A stretch of DNA of 64,000 nucleotides, from positions 1 through 64,000 of the IMG/VR virus record IMGVR_UViG_3300042945_001784, one strand, 5' to 3'. Numbering within the stretch: the first letter of the stretch is position 1; each line of letters begins with the position of its first letter. This DNA comes from a virus. The notes beneath the pieces are model-generated. The model had not been told where the DNA came from. It made no database searches and saw only the letters and a list, made by a program, of their open reading frames with translations. The position numbers and the translations under genes are program-made. Shown in pieces: positions 21,324-30,053 of this stretch.

Positions 21324-21777
21324 TTTCCCCTAACTCATACAACGGTTCAGAAGCGTACGGTGGTCTGTGCCACCAAAACTTTAAGGCTTCCCAATCTACT
21401 AACCAGTCCGGGTGGTATGCCAACCACCTGGACCATGCTTTAAATTGTTTTTCTGGATGCCTTGAAGTGCAATCTAAGTACAGACAGTCACCAGGTTCTA
21501 TTTGCCAGCGTGCTAACAACAGGTGTTTAAAGCCTCGATTGATTGATTTGAAACCACCCTTGCCTGTTAGGTGGCTACGCATGTTGCTAGCACGTTTGTT
21601 TTTTTTATTTCGATACCAATCGTTAAGTTGTCGTTTTGATTTACTAATAGCATAAGCTACACGCCACACCCAATGATTACCGGTAAAGCAAAACTCTGGT
21701 GTTAAAAAGAGTTTGCAATACTGATCATTGATTTTAAACGTAGTAGTGCTACGCTTTCGGGATACTCTATAGGTCAT
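21094..21777 (-). CDS. Hypothetical protein, antisense overlap with upstream gene
   Basis: The only good frame in 21324-21777, on the minus strand from ATG 21777. It contains protein-like stretches such as CFTGNHWVWRVAYAISKSKR, PGDCLYLDCTSRHPEKQF and AWSRWLAYHPDWLVDWEALK. The C-terminal 75 residues run antisense through the 21045-21323 gene and become Gln/Asn/Glu-rich. It diverges from the 21781 gene with only 3 nt between start codons. Confidence 0.55.
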   Translation of the reverse strand: MTYRVSRKRSTTTFKINDQYCKLFLTPEFCFTGNHWVWRVAYAISKSKRQLNDWYRNKKNKRASNMRSHLTGKGGFKSINRGFKHLLLARWQIEPGDCLYLDCTSRHPEKQFKAWSRWLAYHPDWLVDWEALKFWWHRPPYASEPLYELGEIIGVVPADPLAPAVDAGYFECFLFHPFPGVLEDMLQSKVEIDCQSNQAQQHYKVDNNQNEENQESQHRQPGEGDQT

Positions 21778-21780
21778 GGC

Positions 21781-22059
21781 GTGGACGATCTTATCATTGC
21801 TATCCAACAAGATCCCGAATTATGGGAGATTGTTGAGAAGCTGAAAAGTCCTGATGAAGATCTAGAAGATTTCCTGCTCAGCATAGCTCATATGCTATCC
21901 ATTGAGTTTCAGGAGCTTCATAAAACAGATCTTTCCGATAAACTTGCTTCTTTATTCGGTGGTCTTCCTAGTAAGTCACTGATCATGGCACCGATGCTCC
22001 TGCACATTGCACTGGACATCTTTTTGATGCGTGCCATTCCTCAACAAGAGGAGGGGTGA
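21781..22059 (+). CDS. Hypothetical helical protein, GTG start (92 aa)
   Basis: GTG 21781, divergent from the minus gene, so its promoter must lie inside that gene. The product (MDDLIIAIQQDPELWEIVEK...) is acidic and helical. No family recognised. Confidence 0.5.
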   Translation: MDDLIIAIQQDPELWEIVEKLKSPDEDLEDFLLSIAHMLSIEFQELHKTDLSDKLASLFGGLPSKSLIMAPMLLHIALDIFLMRAIPQQEEG

Positions 22060-22060
22060 T

Positions 22061-22294
22061 ATGCAACACGGTTATGTTCTTTGTAACTATGATCTGTCTC
22101 AGGTGTTGTGTCTGACGCCAGAGAAAGATGGCGTGGTCCTGCAAGATGTGAGCAGTACAAAAGTACTCAATAAAGCGATATGCTTGTCAGACCTGACTGA
22201 AGCTAAGAATGTTTTACAAATGCTTCAGAATAAAGAGATGACAGGCGATCTTGAGATTGTTAATGTGGCACGACTGTACAAGAAATTCTTCTAA
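22061..22294 (+). CDS. Hypothetical protein with a real Shine-Dalgarno site
   Basis: ATG 22061 is preceded by GAGGAGGGG, one of the few clear Shine-Dalgarno sequences in the window. 77 residues (MQHGYVLCNYDLSQVLCLTP...), no family recognised. It is the last gene before the DNA polymerase. Confidence 0.55.
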   Translation: MQHGYVLCNYDLSQVLCLTPEKDGVVLQDVSSTKVLNKAICLSDLTEAKNVLQMLQNKEMTGDLEIVNVARLYKKFF

Positions 22295-22306
22295 GGTGAT
22301 CTCAGT

Positions 22307-24154
22307 ATGAGACTTGTTCTAGACCTTGAGAGTAATGGATTGTTGCCAGTGATGGACACGATCCATTGTATTGTTCTGCGTGATCTAGATACAGGTAACA
22401 TCATTAGCTGTGCTGATCAACCTGGTTATCACAGCCTTGAGATGGCCCTTGATTTTATAAGAGAAGCCACGTTAATTGTTGGGCACAACGTTATCAAGTT
22501 TGATATACCTGCCCTTAAAAAAATATATCCAAGCTTACAACTTAAACCTAATGTTGAATATTACGATACGTTAGTTGTTAGTAGGGTTATGTGGCCCGAG
22601 TTAGAGCCTGTTGATGCTGCTAAGTTTTCACATATCCCACGTAAATACTTTGGTCGCCACAGCTTAGCAGCCTGGGGTGAGCGCCTTGGCGTAAGCAAGA
22701 TTAACTTCAAAGAAGAAAGTAAAAAAGATAACGATGAAGTAGAAGATGTGTGGGAAAGATGGACTCCTACAATGCAAACATATTGTGAAGGTGACGTAGA
22801 AGTATCGACTAGACTATATGAATATCTTTCCTGCCAACAGCTTGACCCCAGGTGTCAGCAACTAGAGCATGAGTTTGCTCTGGTCATGATGCAGCAGGAA
22901 ACATTTGGGTTTCCCTTCAATGAAAAGGCAGCCTATGCGTTGGTCAACACGCTCAAAGCTCGACGCTCTGAGCTTGAGGATGAACTGCAAACAACCTTCC
23001 CGCCAATCGAGGAAGAACGCTGGTCGGAAAAGACTGGCAAACAACTTAAAACAGAGATTACAGTATTCAATCCTGCCTCCAGGACACAGATCTCGCAGCG
23101 GCTACGAGCTAAGTACCCTGAGATTACATTTGAATCCACGAAAAAGGGTAAGCCCAAGGTGGATGATGACGTTCTGGAATCTCTTGGTCAGAAATATCCA
23201 GAAGCTAAGTTGTTGGCTGAGTACCAACTCTTTAACAAAAGGCTTGGTCAAATCGCAGAGGGGAAGGAAGCGTGGTTAAACCATTGCAGGATCTATAACG
23301 ATGGCCGTATTCATGGCGAAGTTATTACTAACACTTGCATTAGCGGCAGATGTAGCCACAAACGGCCCAACATGGCCCAAGTCCCCAGTGTTGGTCACGC
23401 TTTTGGAGCTGAGTGCAGGGCTCTGTTTTATGCTCCTGATGGTTGGTTGTTGGTTGGTGCTGATGCTTCTGGACTCGAACTCAGGGCGCTAGGCTCCTGG
23501 CTTGCTTACTTTGATGATGGTGAGTACGCCAGGCTAGTCAGCACTGAGGGTTTTGATATCCACACATACAATGCCAAACTCTTTGGGATCTACGATGGTG
23601 TAGGCGAGATCAGCAAGGCTACCCGTGATCTATCGAAGCGGCTTATTTATTGCATCTTGTATGGTGGCGGTGCAAAAAAGACTGGATCCATTATTTCTCC
23701 TGACGAAGGTGAAAATACCCAGTACCAGCAGGGTAAGAAAACCATTGATACGTTCTATCGGAATCTACCTGCTATCAAGAAGCTTAAAGATCTCATCGAA
23801 GAACGCATTACGCAACGCGGTTATCTTACTGGTATTGACGGCAGACGGTTACAGATTCGCTCTAAACATTCAGCCCTCAACCAACTCCTCCAATCGACGG
23901 GAGCGATTGCGGTAAAGAAAGCAACAACAATTCTTTATGATGATTTAACTAATGAAGGATTAGTCTTTGCAAAGGACTGGGGATTTGTTGCACACGTACA
24001 CGATGAATATCAGGCTTTAGTTAAGCCTGAGTACGTTGATCTTTATACCAAGCTAGCTATTGATTCGTTCCGTAAATCTGGTGAGTACTTTCAGTTGAAG
24101 TGTCCACTTACTGGTGAAGCCAGGACAGGTAAGAACTGGCAAGAAACTCACTGA
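22307..24154 (+). CDS. polA: T7-type family A DNA polymerase with 3'-5' exonuclease
   Basis: Replicative polymerase of 615 residues. Exonuclease motifs: DLESNG (Asp6, Glu8), VGHNVIKFD (about 68-76) and YCEGDVEVS. Polymerase motifs: GADASGLELRAL (about 385), RDLSKRLIYCILYG (about 439-452) and HVHDEYQ (about 562-568). The residue matching E. coli Pol I Phe762 is Tyr, as in T7 polymerase and usual in virulent phages. No 5'-3' nuclease domain. It probably works with the SSBs and the primase-helicase at 38448. Confidence 0.95.
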   Translation: MRLVLDLESNGLLPVMDTIHCIVLRDLDTGNIISCADQPGYHSLEMALDFIREATLIVGHNVIKFDIPALKKIYPSLQLKPNVEYYDTLVVSRVMWPELEPVDAAKFSHIPRKYFGRHSLAAWGERLGVSKINFKEESKKDNDEVEDVWERWTPTMQTYCEGDVEVSTRLYEYLSCQQLDPRCQQLEHEFALVMMQQETFGFPFNEKAAYALVNTLKARRSELEDELQTTFPPIEEERWSEKTGKQLKTEITVFNPASRTQISQRLRAKYPEITFESTKKGKPKVDDDVLESLGQKYPEAKLLAEYQLFNKRLGQIAEGKEAWLNHCRIYNDGRIHGEVITNTCISGRCSHKRPNMAQVPSVGHAFGAECRALFYAPDGWLLVGADASGLELRALGSWLAYFDDGEYARLVSTEGFDIHTYNAKLFGIYDGVGEISKATRDLSKRLIYCILYGGGAKKTGSIISPDEGENTQYQQGKKTIDTFYRNLPAIKKLKDLIEERITQRGYLTGIDGRRLQIRSKHSALNQLLQSTGAIAVKKATTILYDDLTNEGLVFAKDWGFVAHVHDEYQALVKPEYVDLYTKLAIDSFRKSGEYFQLKCPLTGEARTGKNWQETH

Positions 24155-25288
24155 TTACTTAGATTCAACTTGGAAAGGACCACCATATCCTGTTCCTTTC
24201 AAGCGATGTTTAGATTCATCGTATCCATATTGACGCAAGCTTTGCTCTAGCCCACTGTAATCACTTCCTCTAAAGCGATCTACAACAGGATCAATCACAT
24301 AATCTGTGACAACATCTGCAAGTTTTTCTGCGCCGCGACCAGCTAATTCTCCAATAACTCCTTCAGTAAAACCACGCGTTGCTGGTGGTCCTGCATAAGT
24401 TGCAAATGCGCCACCAAGTAAACGACGGCCTTTAGGTAAACCTAGCTCACCTGCTAATCTAAAAGCGTTACGAGTTGCCAATGCTTCTTCTGCAAGCGTG
24501 TGTCTTATGCCAGGAGAAGTTACATTGCTTAAAAGTCCTTCAAGTCCAGCTTGCCATAAACTTCTGTTTTCATCTTGAGAATTTCTGCCTGCACTTAAAC
24601 CACTGATAGTTCCTGGTTCAATATACTGTTTTCCATATCGTAAGTTGCGTTCTTTTTGCGCAAGACCTGGATCAGCAAAGTTAAGAGCGTGTCCAAACTC
24701 ATGCAAAGTAACCGGTGCTGAATATCTAGCATAATTTTTTAGTTGTGGTTTTTCATCCATTAATTTATTGAAACGTTCATCTAACTCAGGTTTGCTGCCC
24801 CAAGGTAGGCTTTGAAGATCCTGCATAATAGGTGATATTTTTTCATCGAATTTTCCAAGATCTTGCATGTATTTTGCACGTGCTTCATCAGACAAAACTC
24901 CTTGAACATTGACACGATTTTCATTATCGAAAAAAGCATCAGGATGGTCTATAAAACCGGTAAAGTTTACAGGTGTTCTTAGTTTTGGATTAAGAAACTC
25001 TTGTACTTTTTCAATGGTTGATAAAGGAACTTGTGTTGCAGGATTTGCTCTTAATTTATTGAGTGTTTCACTTCCTAATGAAGCTGATTGATTTAGTAAA
25101 GACCGAGCTGCGTTAACTCCTGTAACTTCTCTTGCAAAATTCTGTGCTTCTTCTACTTTTCTACGGTTTACAGACTGTCCTACATAAGGACTATCAGCTC
25201 CACCAGGGAGCAGCCCTCCCGCTAAGTTTTTATCTACGGCTCCATAAACTTTTTGAAAGCCGCCGCTTAGCCAGTTAGGAAAAGGCAT
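24155..25288 (-). CDS. Virion-associated zinc metallopeptidase-like protein
   Basis: 377 residues on the minus strand. HEFGHALNFADP (about residues 198-209) is a zinc-peptidase HExxH motif, and a later EEALATRNAF could supply the third ligand. The rest is Ala/Gly/Leu-rich with long helical and linker segments, like phage internal virion proteins. It begins a minus island (24155-27079) whose other members are structural, so it may be injected with the DNA or act in virion maturation. Confidence 0.65.
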   Translation of the reverse strand: MPFPNWLSGGFQKVYGAVDKNLAGGLLPGGADSPYVGQSVNRRKVEEAQNFAREVTGVNAARSLLNQSASLGSETLNKLRANPATQVPLSTIEKVQEFLNPKLRTPVNFTGFIDHPDAFFDNENRVNVQGVLSDEARAKYMQDLGKFDEKISPIMQDLQSLPWGSKPELDERFNKLMDEKPQLKNYARYSAPVTLHEFGHALNFADPGLAQKERNLRYGKQYIEPGTISGLSAGRNSQDENRSLWQAGLEGLLSNVTSPGIRHTLAEEALATRNAFRLAGELGLPKGRRLLGGAFATYAGPPATRGFTEGVIGELAGRGAEKLADVVTDYVIDPVVDRFRGSDYSGLEQSLRQYGYDESKHRLKGTGYGGPFQVESK

Positions 25289-25317
25289 TGTATTTTTTAA
25301 CCTACTTTAATTTTAAA

Positions 25318-25428
25318 TTACTTTTTCTTTCCGCCGTTCTTAGCTTTACGAGCATTGGCATTACCGCTATTCTGCTTAGCATTTTGCTTAGCAGTTGCAG
25401 CGGATTTTTTGTTCTTTGGTTTAGACAT
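25318..25428 (-). CDS. Small Lys/Ala/Asn-rich basic peptide (36 aa)
   Basis: Read directly: ATG at 25428 overlaps the stop of the upstream minus gene (TAATG). It begins MSKPKNKKSAATAKQNAK and ends in GGKKK. Almost no hydrophobic residues. Such peptides often bind nucleic acid; its coupling to a virion gene suggests packaging with DNA, but this is inference. Confidence 0.5.
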   Translation of the reverse strand: MSKPKNKKSAATAKQNAKQNSGNANARKAKNGGKKK

Positions 25429-26738
25429 TAGCGGCTAATTTCCTCCCAATCTAGAGAAGCATGGATGTCTGCACCGCTAACATCAGATGCTGCAATTAAA
25501 GTCAGCTCGTAGGGTGTAGATGTAAAAGGTTCTCTTTCTAATTGGAAAGTAAAAAGAGCTTCCTTAAGAATGTCAACTGGAGTAGATCCTTGGTTAGCGC
25601 CAATGGTATAACCGCTGGCTAAGATTCGTCCAGTTCCTTGGGTAAATCCTGTACCCGTAATGTTATATTCTACTGCAGAATTAGTTCCTGCACTAACCCA
25701 CGTTCCGCCTGTTGTTGTACCACTTGCAACAACTCTCCAGTTATATGTTGCATTGTTTGTAATCCCAATCAATGAAAGAGCTGTCAAAATAACAATGGCA
25801 TCTAAACGATTAGGAGATGTTTTAAGCCGGATTGACGCCAGGGGGTAGTAGGTTCCTGCTGTTGTTAGGTCAACAGGAGTTGTAATTGGAGTACCAATTG
25901 CTTGTTGTACGCCCCTAAGTTCGTAGCCTCCTTCGGAAACAACAGAAGAACAAACTTGTTTTAATGTACTGTTACTTGCAGTTGTTCCTGTGTTTTCAAT
26001 CTCATAGCGTAAAGGTAAAGATGCTGTTGTGATATAGGTTGAAGTAATTATATTGGCGTGATGGAAAGAATGGCAGTGAATAAATACACCATTGATAACA
26101 AAACCTAAGCGAACTGTTCCTAAACCAAGCCACTCAATATCCATCCAAAAGATCTGTGCTTTTGTAATATCAAGAGTCAGTCCTGAAAGACCTTCACCAT
26201 CTAATTTATCTACGTTCCAGTTACTCTGGGCTACACGTGTTTCTGTTACGGATCCAGTGACGCTGCTTCTTTCAACAAAAGATAAGGTTGAACCATTTAA
26301 TTCAACGTAGATACCATTATCATTTCCAAAGTATCCAACACGTTGACGTAAATTTTGTTTTGCAGGATTGAATACAAAAGTATTTAATACAAGAAGACTT
26401 TTACCTGGTTGGTATGAGAAAACCTTAGTAGTTTCTCGATATACTTTTGATCCTGACGTTGTTGTTACGTTTAAATTAACTAAACCTTCGCTAGTACTGA
26501 ACGATGTTGTCCCACCACTTGCTGTATTTATTGCCCACAAACCATTATCGTTATAGCGATGGCTAGAATCAAACAAAGTTAAGGGTTGTGACATCCTTAA
26601 CCGTCCAAAAGCATCACTTGCTATTGAACTGCCTCCACCTGATGGAGCTGTTATCGCTACATTTAGTACCTGATCATCAGGATTTAGTACTTTGACAACC
26701 TCATAAAGATTGTCATCTCTTTCAATAACGGTTGCCAT
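25428..26738 (-). CDS. Conserved cyanophage virion structural protein (436 aa)
   Basis: The N-terminal stretch AFGRLRMSQPLTLFDSSHRY followed by NDNGLW is a hallmark I know from a structural protein of marine cyanophages. The remainder is beta-rich (VYRETTKVFSYQPGKSLLVL, GYFGNDNGIYVELNG). It adjoins another structural gene by 2 nt. Exact place in the particle unknown. Confidence 0.7.
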   Translation of the reverse strand: MATVIERDDNLYEVVKVLNPDDQVLNVAITAPSGGGSSIASDAFGRLRMSQPLTLFDSSHRYNDNGLWAINTASGGTTSFSTSEGLVNLNVTTTSGSKVYRETTKVFSYQPGKSLLVLNTFVFNPAKQNLRQRVGYFGNDNGIYVELNGSTLSFVERSSVTGSVTETRVAQSNWNVDKLDGEGLSGLTLDITKAQIFWMDIEWLGLGTVRLGFVINGVFIHCHSFHHANIITSTYITTASLPLRYEIENTGTTASNSTLKQVCSSVVSEGGYELRGVQQAIGTPITTPVDLTTAGTYYPLASIRLKTSPNRLDAIVILTALSLIGITNNATYNWRVVASGTTTGGTWVSAGTNSAVEYNITGTGFTQGTGRILASGYTIGANQGSTPVDILKEALFTFQLEREPFTSTPYELTLIAASDVSGADIHASLDWEEISR

Positions 26739-26740
26739 GA

Positions 26741-27079
26741 TTACTGCGCCGAGAAGCTAAGACGTACAATAGCATTTGTTCCGCCAGTTTCTTTGTAGAA
26801 GTTAGCGCGAACAAATTTCACAGGGATGTTGCTGGCTTTATAAACAAAGGTTCCGTTCTCAGTTATGGTATTTGAAATGATGGGTCCGTAGTGCGTTCCA
26901 TCAATGCTGCCATCCAGTCGAACAACAACATTTGTATCAATATTGCTGACGGTAGCTACCAAAGAATAATTCTTGGTGGAGAAGTAATTGTTTTCATACA
27001 CAGACACAGGTGGCGTTGTTCCAGGCGCTGTTAGCTCTCCTGCGTTAAAGAACAACGTGTCCTGAAAATACGTAACCAC
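26741..27079 (-). CDS. Virion structural protein (112 aa)
   Basis: GTG start (MVTYFQDTLFFNAGELTAPG). It is beta-rich, with NYSLVATVSNIDTNVVVRLD and DGTHYGPIISNT as in small tail or head-decoration proteins. Probably made together with the 25428-26738 protein. Confidence 0.6.
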   Translation of the reverse strand: MVTYFQDTLFFNAGELTAPGTTPPVSVYENNYFSTKNYSLVATVSNIDTNVVVRLDGSIDGTHYGPIISNTITENGTFVYKASNIPVKFVRANFYKETGGTNAIVRLSFSAQ

Positions 27080-27148
27080 TTCTTAAGACTCTTTTCTCCT
27101 TGCCATTCTAGAAGAAGTAAGTACAGTACACACGGTGCCCACCTTCTC

Positions 27149-27325
27149 ATGGAACCCCAACGCATCAGTGCTATTAAAGCCTCCCTGTACGACATGTCCA
27201 TGGAGGAACTTCAAGATATGAGCGATGATCTCAGCGATCTCATCTCAGTCTTAATCACGCGCCAGGTAGCAATCGAAGATGCCATCTTGGATCGCCTTGA
27301 AGCAGCTTTTGCAAAACAGGCATGA
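27149..27325 (+). CDS. Small helical protein (58 aa)
   Basis: Read directly: ATG 27149 follows CACCTTCTC; MEPQRISAIKASLYDMSMEE..., with two amphipathic helices. The stop overlaps ATG 27322 of the deaminase gene (ATGA). Confidence 0.5.
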   Translation: MEPQRISAIKASLYDMSMEELQDMSDDLSDLISVLITRQVAIEDAILDRLEAAFAKQA

Positions 27326-27777
27326 ACCCTGAAGAGCATAAGTGGCACCAGCGTTTTACCTTGTTGGCTAGGCAAGTCGCCAGCTGGAGTAAAGATCCAT
27401 CCACTCAAGTTGGTTGTGTACTAACCAACAACAAAAAAGTTTTAAGTGTTGGATATAACGGATTTCCTAAGAACATTAGTGATGACCTAAACCGACTCAT
27501 TGATCGTGAGCAAAAGTATGAAATCACTGTTCATGCTGAAGTTAATGCAGTCACAACAGCTGCACTTCACGGTGTCAGTACTGAAGGCGCTAACGCTTAC
27601 ATTACTTTCAATCCATGCTCTCGCTGTGCTGCTGTACTTATCAACGCAGGTATTAATGCCATCTATGTGGATGGCGGTTCCGAAATCCCTGAGCGTTGGT
27701 TAGAAAACTTCATACTGGCCAGCAAAATTCTTGCTGAAGCCGGGGTAGAGTACCACACCATTGATCCCACTTCCTAA
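27322..27777 (+). CDS. dCMP deaminase
   Basis: Zinc-dependent deaminase making dUMP from dCMP, the substrate of ThyX. Zinc and catalytic residues are in HAE (His71, Glu73) and PCSRC (Cys99, Cys102); a typical N-terminus with GCVLTNNKKVLSVGYNGFP. 151 residues, normal length. Coupled to the small gene upstream and 2 nt from SSB 2, so part of a nucleotide/replication operon. Confidence 0.92.
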   Translation: MNPEEHKWHQRFTLLARQVASWSKDPSTQVGCVLTNNKKVLSVGYNGFPKNISDDLNRLIDREQKYEITVHAEVNAVTTAALHGVSTEGANAYITFNPCSRCAAVLINAGINAIYVDGGSEIPERWLENFILASKILAEAGVEYHTIDPTS

Positions 27778-27779
27778 TC

Positions 27780-28529
27780 ATGAACAATCTGCTTGCCACT
27801 GGTATTTATGCCGGTGAGAAATTTATGGATAATGGTTTGCGTTTTGTGCAAATCAATCTTCCAAAGGTAGGTAATTCAGGTGCACAAGTTCCTCTACTTG
27901 TTGTACCTAATAAAGCTGCAGGTGAAACCTTTGATGTGTTTCAACCTGGTGCAACATTATTAGTTGGAGGTCGGTTGTATCCCAACCGTCAAGATTACAA
28001 GATGTACTTGGTTCCTAACCAGGTGTTTCAGATTGCTCCCCCTAACCTCGTAGTTAATCAGGTTAATCTTGCTGGTGGTGTGGGATTTATTCCAGAACAA
28101 AACAAGGAAGATCTGTTTACTTTCTCGCTGATGTGCTCAGCTCCAGCGCAGCAGATCCTTGGCCACACTTGGGATGACAGCCTTGCGTTCCGCATGGAAG
28201 CATGGGGTGATGATGCTAAGCGCATGACTGCAAACCTCCATGTGGGACGGCAGATCGCTGTGTCTGGCGTGCTCCGCTACAACACCTGGACCACACAGGA
28301 TGGTCAGCAGCGTGGTATGTATCAGGTCCGCGTGAAGAGTGGTACCTATGCCTTCTTTGGTAAGAACAAGAAGAAGGAAGAACAGAATGAGCTGCGGGCT
28401 GTCAACACTGGCAATCGGTTTGAGTCGCCAGCAGCTGTAACAGCGGAGCCTTATCAGTCCTCTGTGCAACTGCCTCCTTTGCAGCAGGACGTACCAGCCG
28501 GTATCAACGGTGACGATGTTCCTTTCTGA
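27780..28529 (+). CDS. Second single-stranded DNA-binding protein, two OB-like domains (SSB 2)
   Basis: 249 residues with two OB-like halves: the first with LRFVQINLPKVG and GATLLVGGRLYPNRQDYKMY, the second with FTFSLMCSAPA and VGRQIAVSGVLRYNTWTTQD. It ends in GDDVPF, close to the acidic tip of bacterial SSB (DDDIPF) that recruits partner proteins. It lies next to the deaminase gene. Two SSB-type proteins with tips suggests separate jobs in replication and recombination. Confidence 0.75.
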   Translation: MNNLLATGIYAGEKFMDNGLRFVQINLPKVGNSGAQVPLLVVPNKAAGETFDVFQPGATLLVGGRLYPNRQDYKMYLVPNQVFQIAPPNLVVNQVNLAGGVGFIPEQNKEDLFTFSLMCSAPAQQILGHTWDDSLAFRMEAWGDDAKRMTANLHVGRQIAVSGVLRYNTWTTQDGQQRGMYQVRVKSGTYAFFGKNKKKEEQNELRAVNTGNRFESPAAVTAEPYQSSVQLPPLQQDVPAGINGDDVPF

Positions 28530-28602
28530 TAAGAAAAAGTAATACGTAACAATGAATTCAATCCATCTGCCTTAGCTAAGGTAGGGGAGGCGAAGAACCA
28601 AG

Positions 28603-28628
28603 GGTTGCAGGTGCTACTGCAACCTTTT
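28603..28628 (+). terminator. Terminator after SSB 2
   Basis: GGTTGCAG (GTGCTA) CTGCAACC, eight perfect pairs, followed by TTTTC. A 12-base palindrome CCTTAGCTAAGG lies just upstream (28570-28581). Confidence 0.65.
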
Positions 28629-28712
28629 CATCCTCAGGTCAGCGCCAGTGGAGCCAACCCGTTGTGCAGGTGCAACTCCTGCTCTGAGGACCATCCAAAC
28701 GCAACGAACGTA

Positions 28713-29636
28713 ATGTCTGTACTGGACCGCTACCTTAATATTGAGAAGTACCAGGGTGTCCTGCGTGACTTCTGCAACTGCCAGATCCTGAATGACAAGA
28801 GCCAGTGCGGTCTCTTTCTGAAGGACACTGTGCTGGCCCGTATTGGGTGGACTGGTACTCCCGATCAATTCCCTGATGCTGAGGAGTATGAGCACACCTA
28901 CAACAACGGTGACAGCAACAAAGGAATCTTCTTTAAGACTCCCCGCATGGTAGTGCTGCACTGCGGTTTCAGGAAAGATGTCACCTTTATCGAGAACTCC
29001 GAGAAGGGTGGCATCGAAGGAATCTATCCTCGTGATTCGTTTCTTTATGACGATTGGCAAGAGAAGAATCCTAACAAGCCTTCGCCTTACAAGCGTCGTC
29101 GCCTTGTTCTGATCTTCCTTGTCAATGAGAAAGGCACTCCGGTTCACAAGAAACCGCTGCTCCTTTCCATCCACGGTGGTGCTTCCAACCTGTTTACCGA
29201 TGCTTACGGCACTTTCATCGAGCAGCTGGAGTCTGCTTTTGCTGAATTTGCTGGGCTGAAAGGCGGTGCTGGCTTTGACCCCAAGCAAGCAGCTGCTGCA
29301 ATCTTCACTCCCACCTTTGGTTCTCAGCTTTATGGTGAGAACAACAAGAGCTGGATTGCGTTCCCTAAGCAATGGGTTGTTCCCACGGTCAAGAACATCG
29401 AGTCCTTCTTCCCCAAGGGTGACGATGATATTGACTTCATTGAGGAAGTGTGGGAAACCTGCCCGCCTGAGGTGTATGCCAAGTCCTTCTTCCAGCAATG
29501 TGAAAAGGAGATTGGCTACCACGCCATCAAGCCTGGCCTGGATTTCTCCCTGCCTCCTGTTGAATCGTCTGGATCCAGTGCTCGTGTGCTGACCGGCGCA
29601 CGGGATCCTGAGACCGGAGAGATCAGCCTGGATTGA
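28713..29636 (+). CDS. Conserved cyanobacterial/phage-type protein, unknown function (307 aa)
   Basis: I start at ATG 28713 (MSVLDRYLNIEKYQGVLRDF) because the frame upstream runs through the terminator hairpin. The protein has Cys-containing NCQILNDKSQCGLFL, a Lys/Arg-rich RRRLVLIFLV strand and an acidic end. It may belong to a cyanobacterial DUF such as DUF5895, but I am not sure. It follows SSB 2 and may be part of the replication module. Confidence 0.55.
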   Translation: MSVLDRYLNIEKYQGVLRDFCNCQILNDKSQCGLFLKDTVLARIGWTGTPDQFPDAEEYEHTYNNGDSNKGIFFKTPRMVVLHCGFRKDVTFIENSEKGGIEGIYPRDSFLYDDWQEKNPNKPSPYKRRRLVLIFLVNEKGTPVHKKPLLLSIHGGASNLFTDAYGTFIEQLESAFAEFAGLKGGAGFDPKQAAAAIFTPTFGSQLYGENNKSWIAFPKQWVVPTVKNIESFFPKGDDDIDFIEEVWETCPPEVYAKSFFQQCEKEIGYHAIKPGLDFSLPPVESSGSSARVLTGARDPETGEISLD

Positions 29637-29659
29637 TCTAGACTGCTCCTGGAATGTTC

Positions 29660-29687
29660 AACCGCTCCTTCGGGGGCGGTTTTTTAT
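29660..29687. terminator. Bidirectional terminator
   Basis: ACCGCTCC (TTCG) GGGGCGGT with a UUCG tetraloop, then TTTTTATT. It lies between the convergent genes ending at 29636 and 29684 and could ser both strands. Confidence 0.75.
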
Positions 29688-29938
29688 TCTTCGTAATAGG
29701 TCTTGATCACATCTGCCTCCAGGTTGGCAAGCCGTGCGATTAAATTTCTAATGATGGCCTGGCGTTGTACAGATAGCTGAAGAAGTTTCAGTGCTCCTGC
29801 TCTTAAAACATCTGGATCAGTAACAGCTTCTAATTCCTTTGCAATCTTTGCTTGAAGAAACTCATCTTCTAAAGAAAGATTAAAGTCATCAGGGCTGAAC
29901 TTAAATTCAATTAATTCAAAGCCAGACATTATTGACAT
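29684..29938 (-). CDS. Small helical protein, possibly NblA-like
   Basis: 84 residues (MSIMSGFELIEFKF...). FNLSLEDEFLQAKIAKELEA followed by a second helix (VLRAGALKLLQLSVQRQAII) recalls the LSLEQEF...helix layout of NblA and related small cyanobacterial proteins. NblA drives phycobilisome breakdown and is known in some cyanophages. The similarity is slight, and the spacing is not exact. ATG 29929 is an alternative start. Confidence 0.4.
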   Translation of the reverse strand: MSIMSGFELIEFKFSPDDFNLSLEDEFLQAKIAKELEAVTDPDVLRAGALKLLQLSVQRQAIIRNLIARLANLEADVIKTYYEE

Positions 29939-29973
29939 GGCATAATGTTCAGTCTAAACATTCAACATTTAAT

Positions 29974-30025
29974 GTCAAGTAATCATTGTTACTGTGCTTG
30001 ACACCACAGGCTAAGAACCTAGACT
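29974..30025 (+). promoter_or_regulatory. Sigma70-type promoter with inverted repeat
   Basis: TTGACA (29998-30003), 16 nt, TAGACT (30020-30025), upstream of ATG 30054. GTCAAG (29974-29979) and CTTGAC (29997-30002) form an inverted repeat overlapping the -35, a possible operator. Confidence 0.5.
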
Positions 30026-30053
30026 GCCACTGGCTTCTCAGCTCTCAGCTACA

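Noticed and set aside
28605-28712. Upstream extension of the 28713 gene
   Set aside because: The frame is open, but this part runs through a perfect terminator hairpin and further stems, and ATG 28713 gives a better N-terminus.
28614-29522. Long minus-strand frame of about 300 codons
   Set aside because: It is the antisense shadow of the 28713 gene; the plus frame has better composition, start and terminator.
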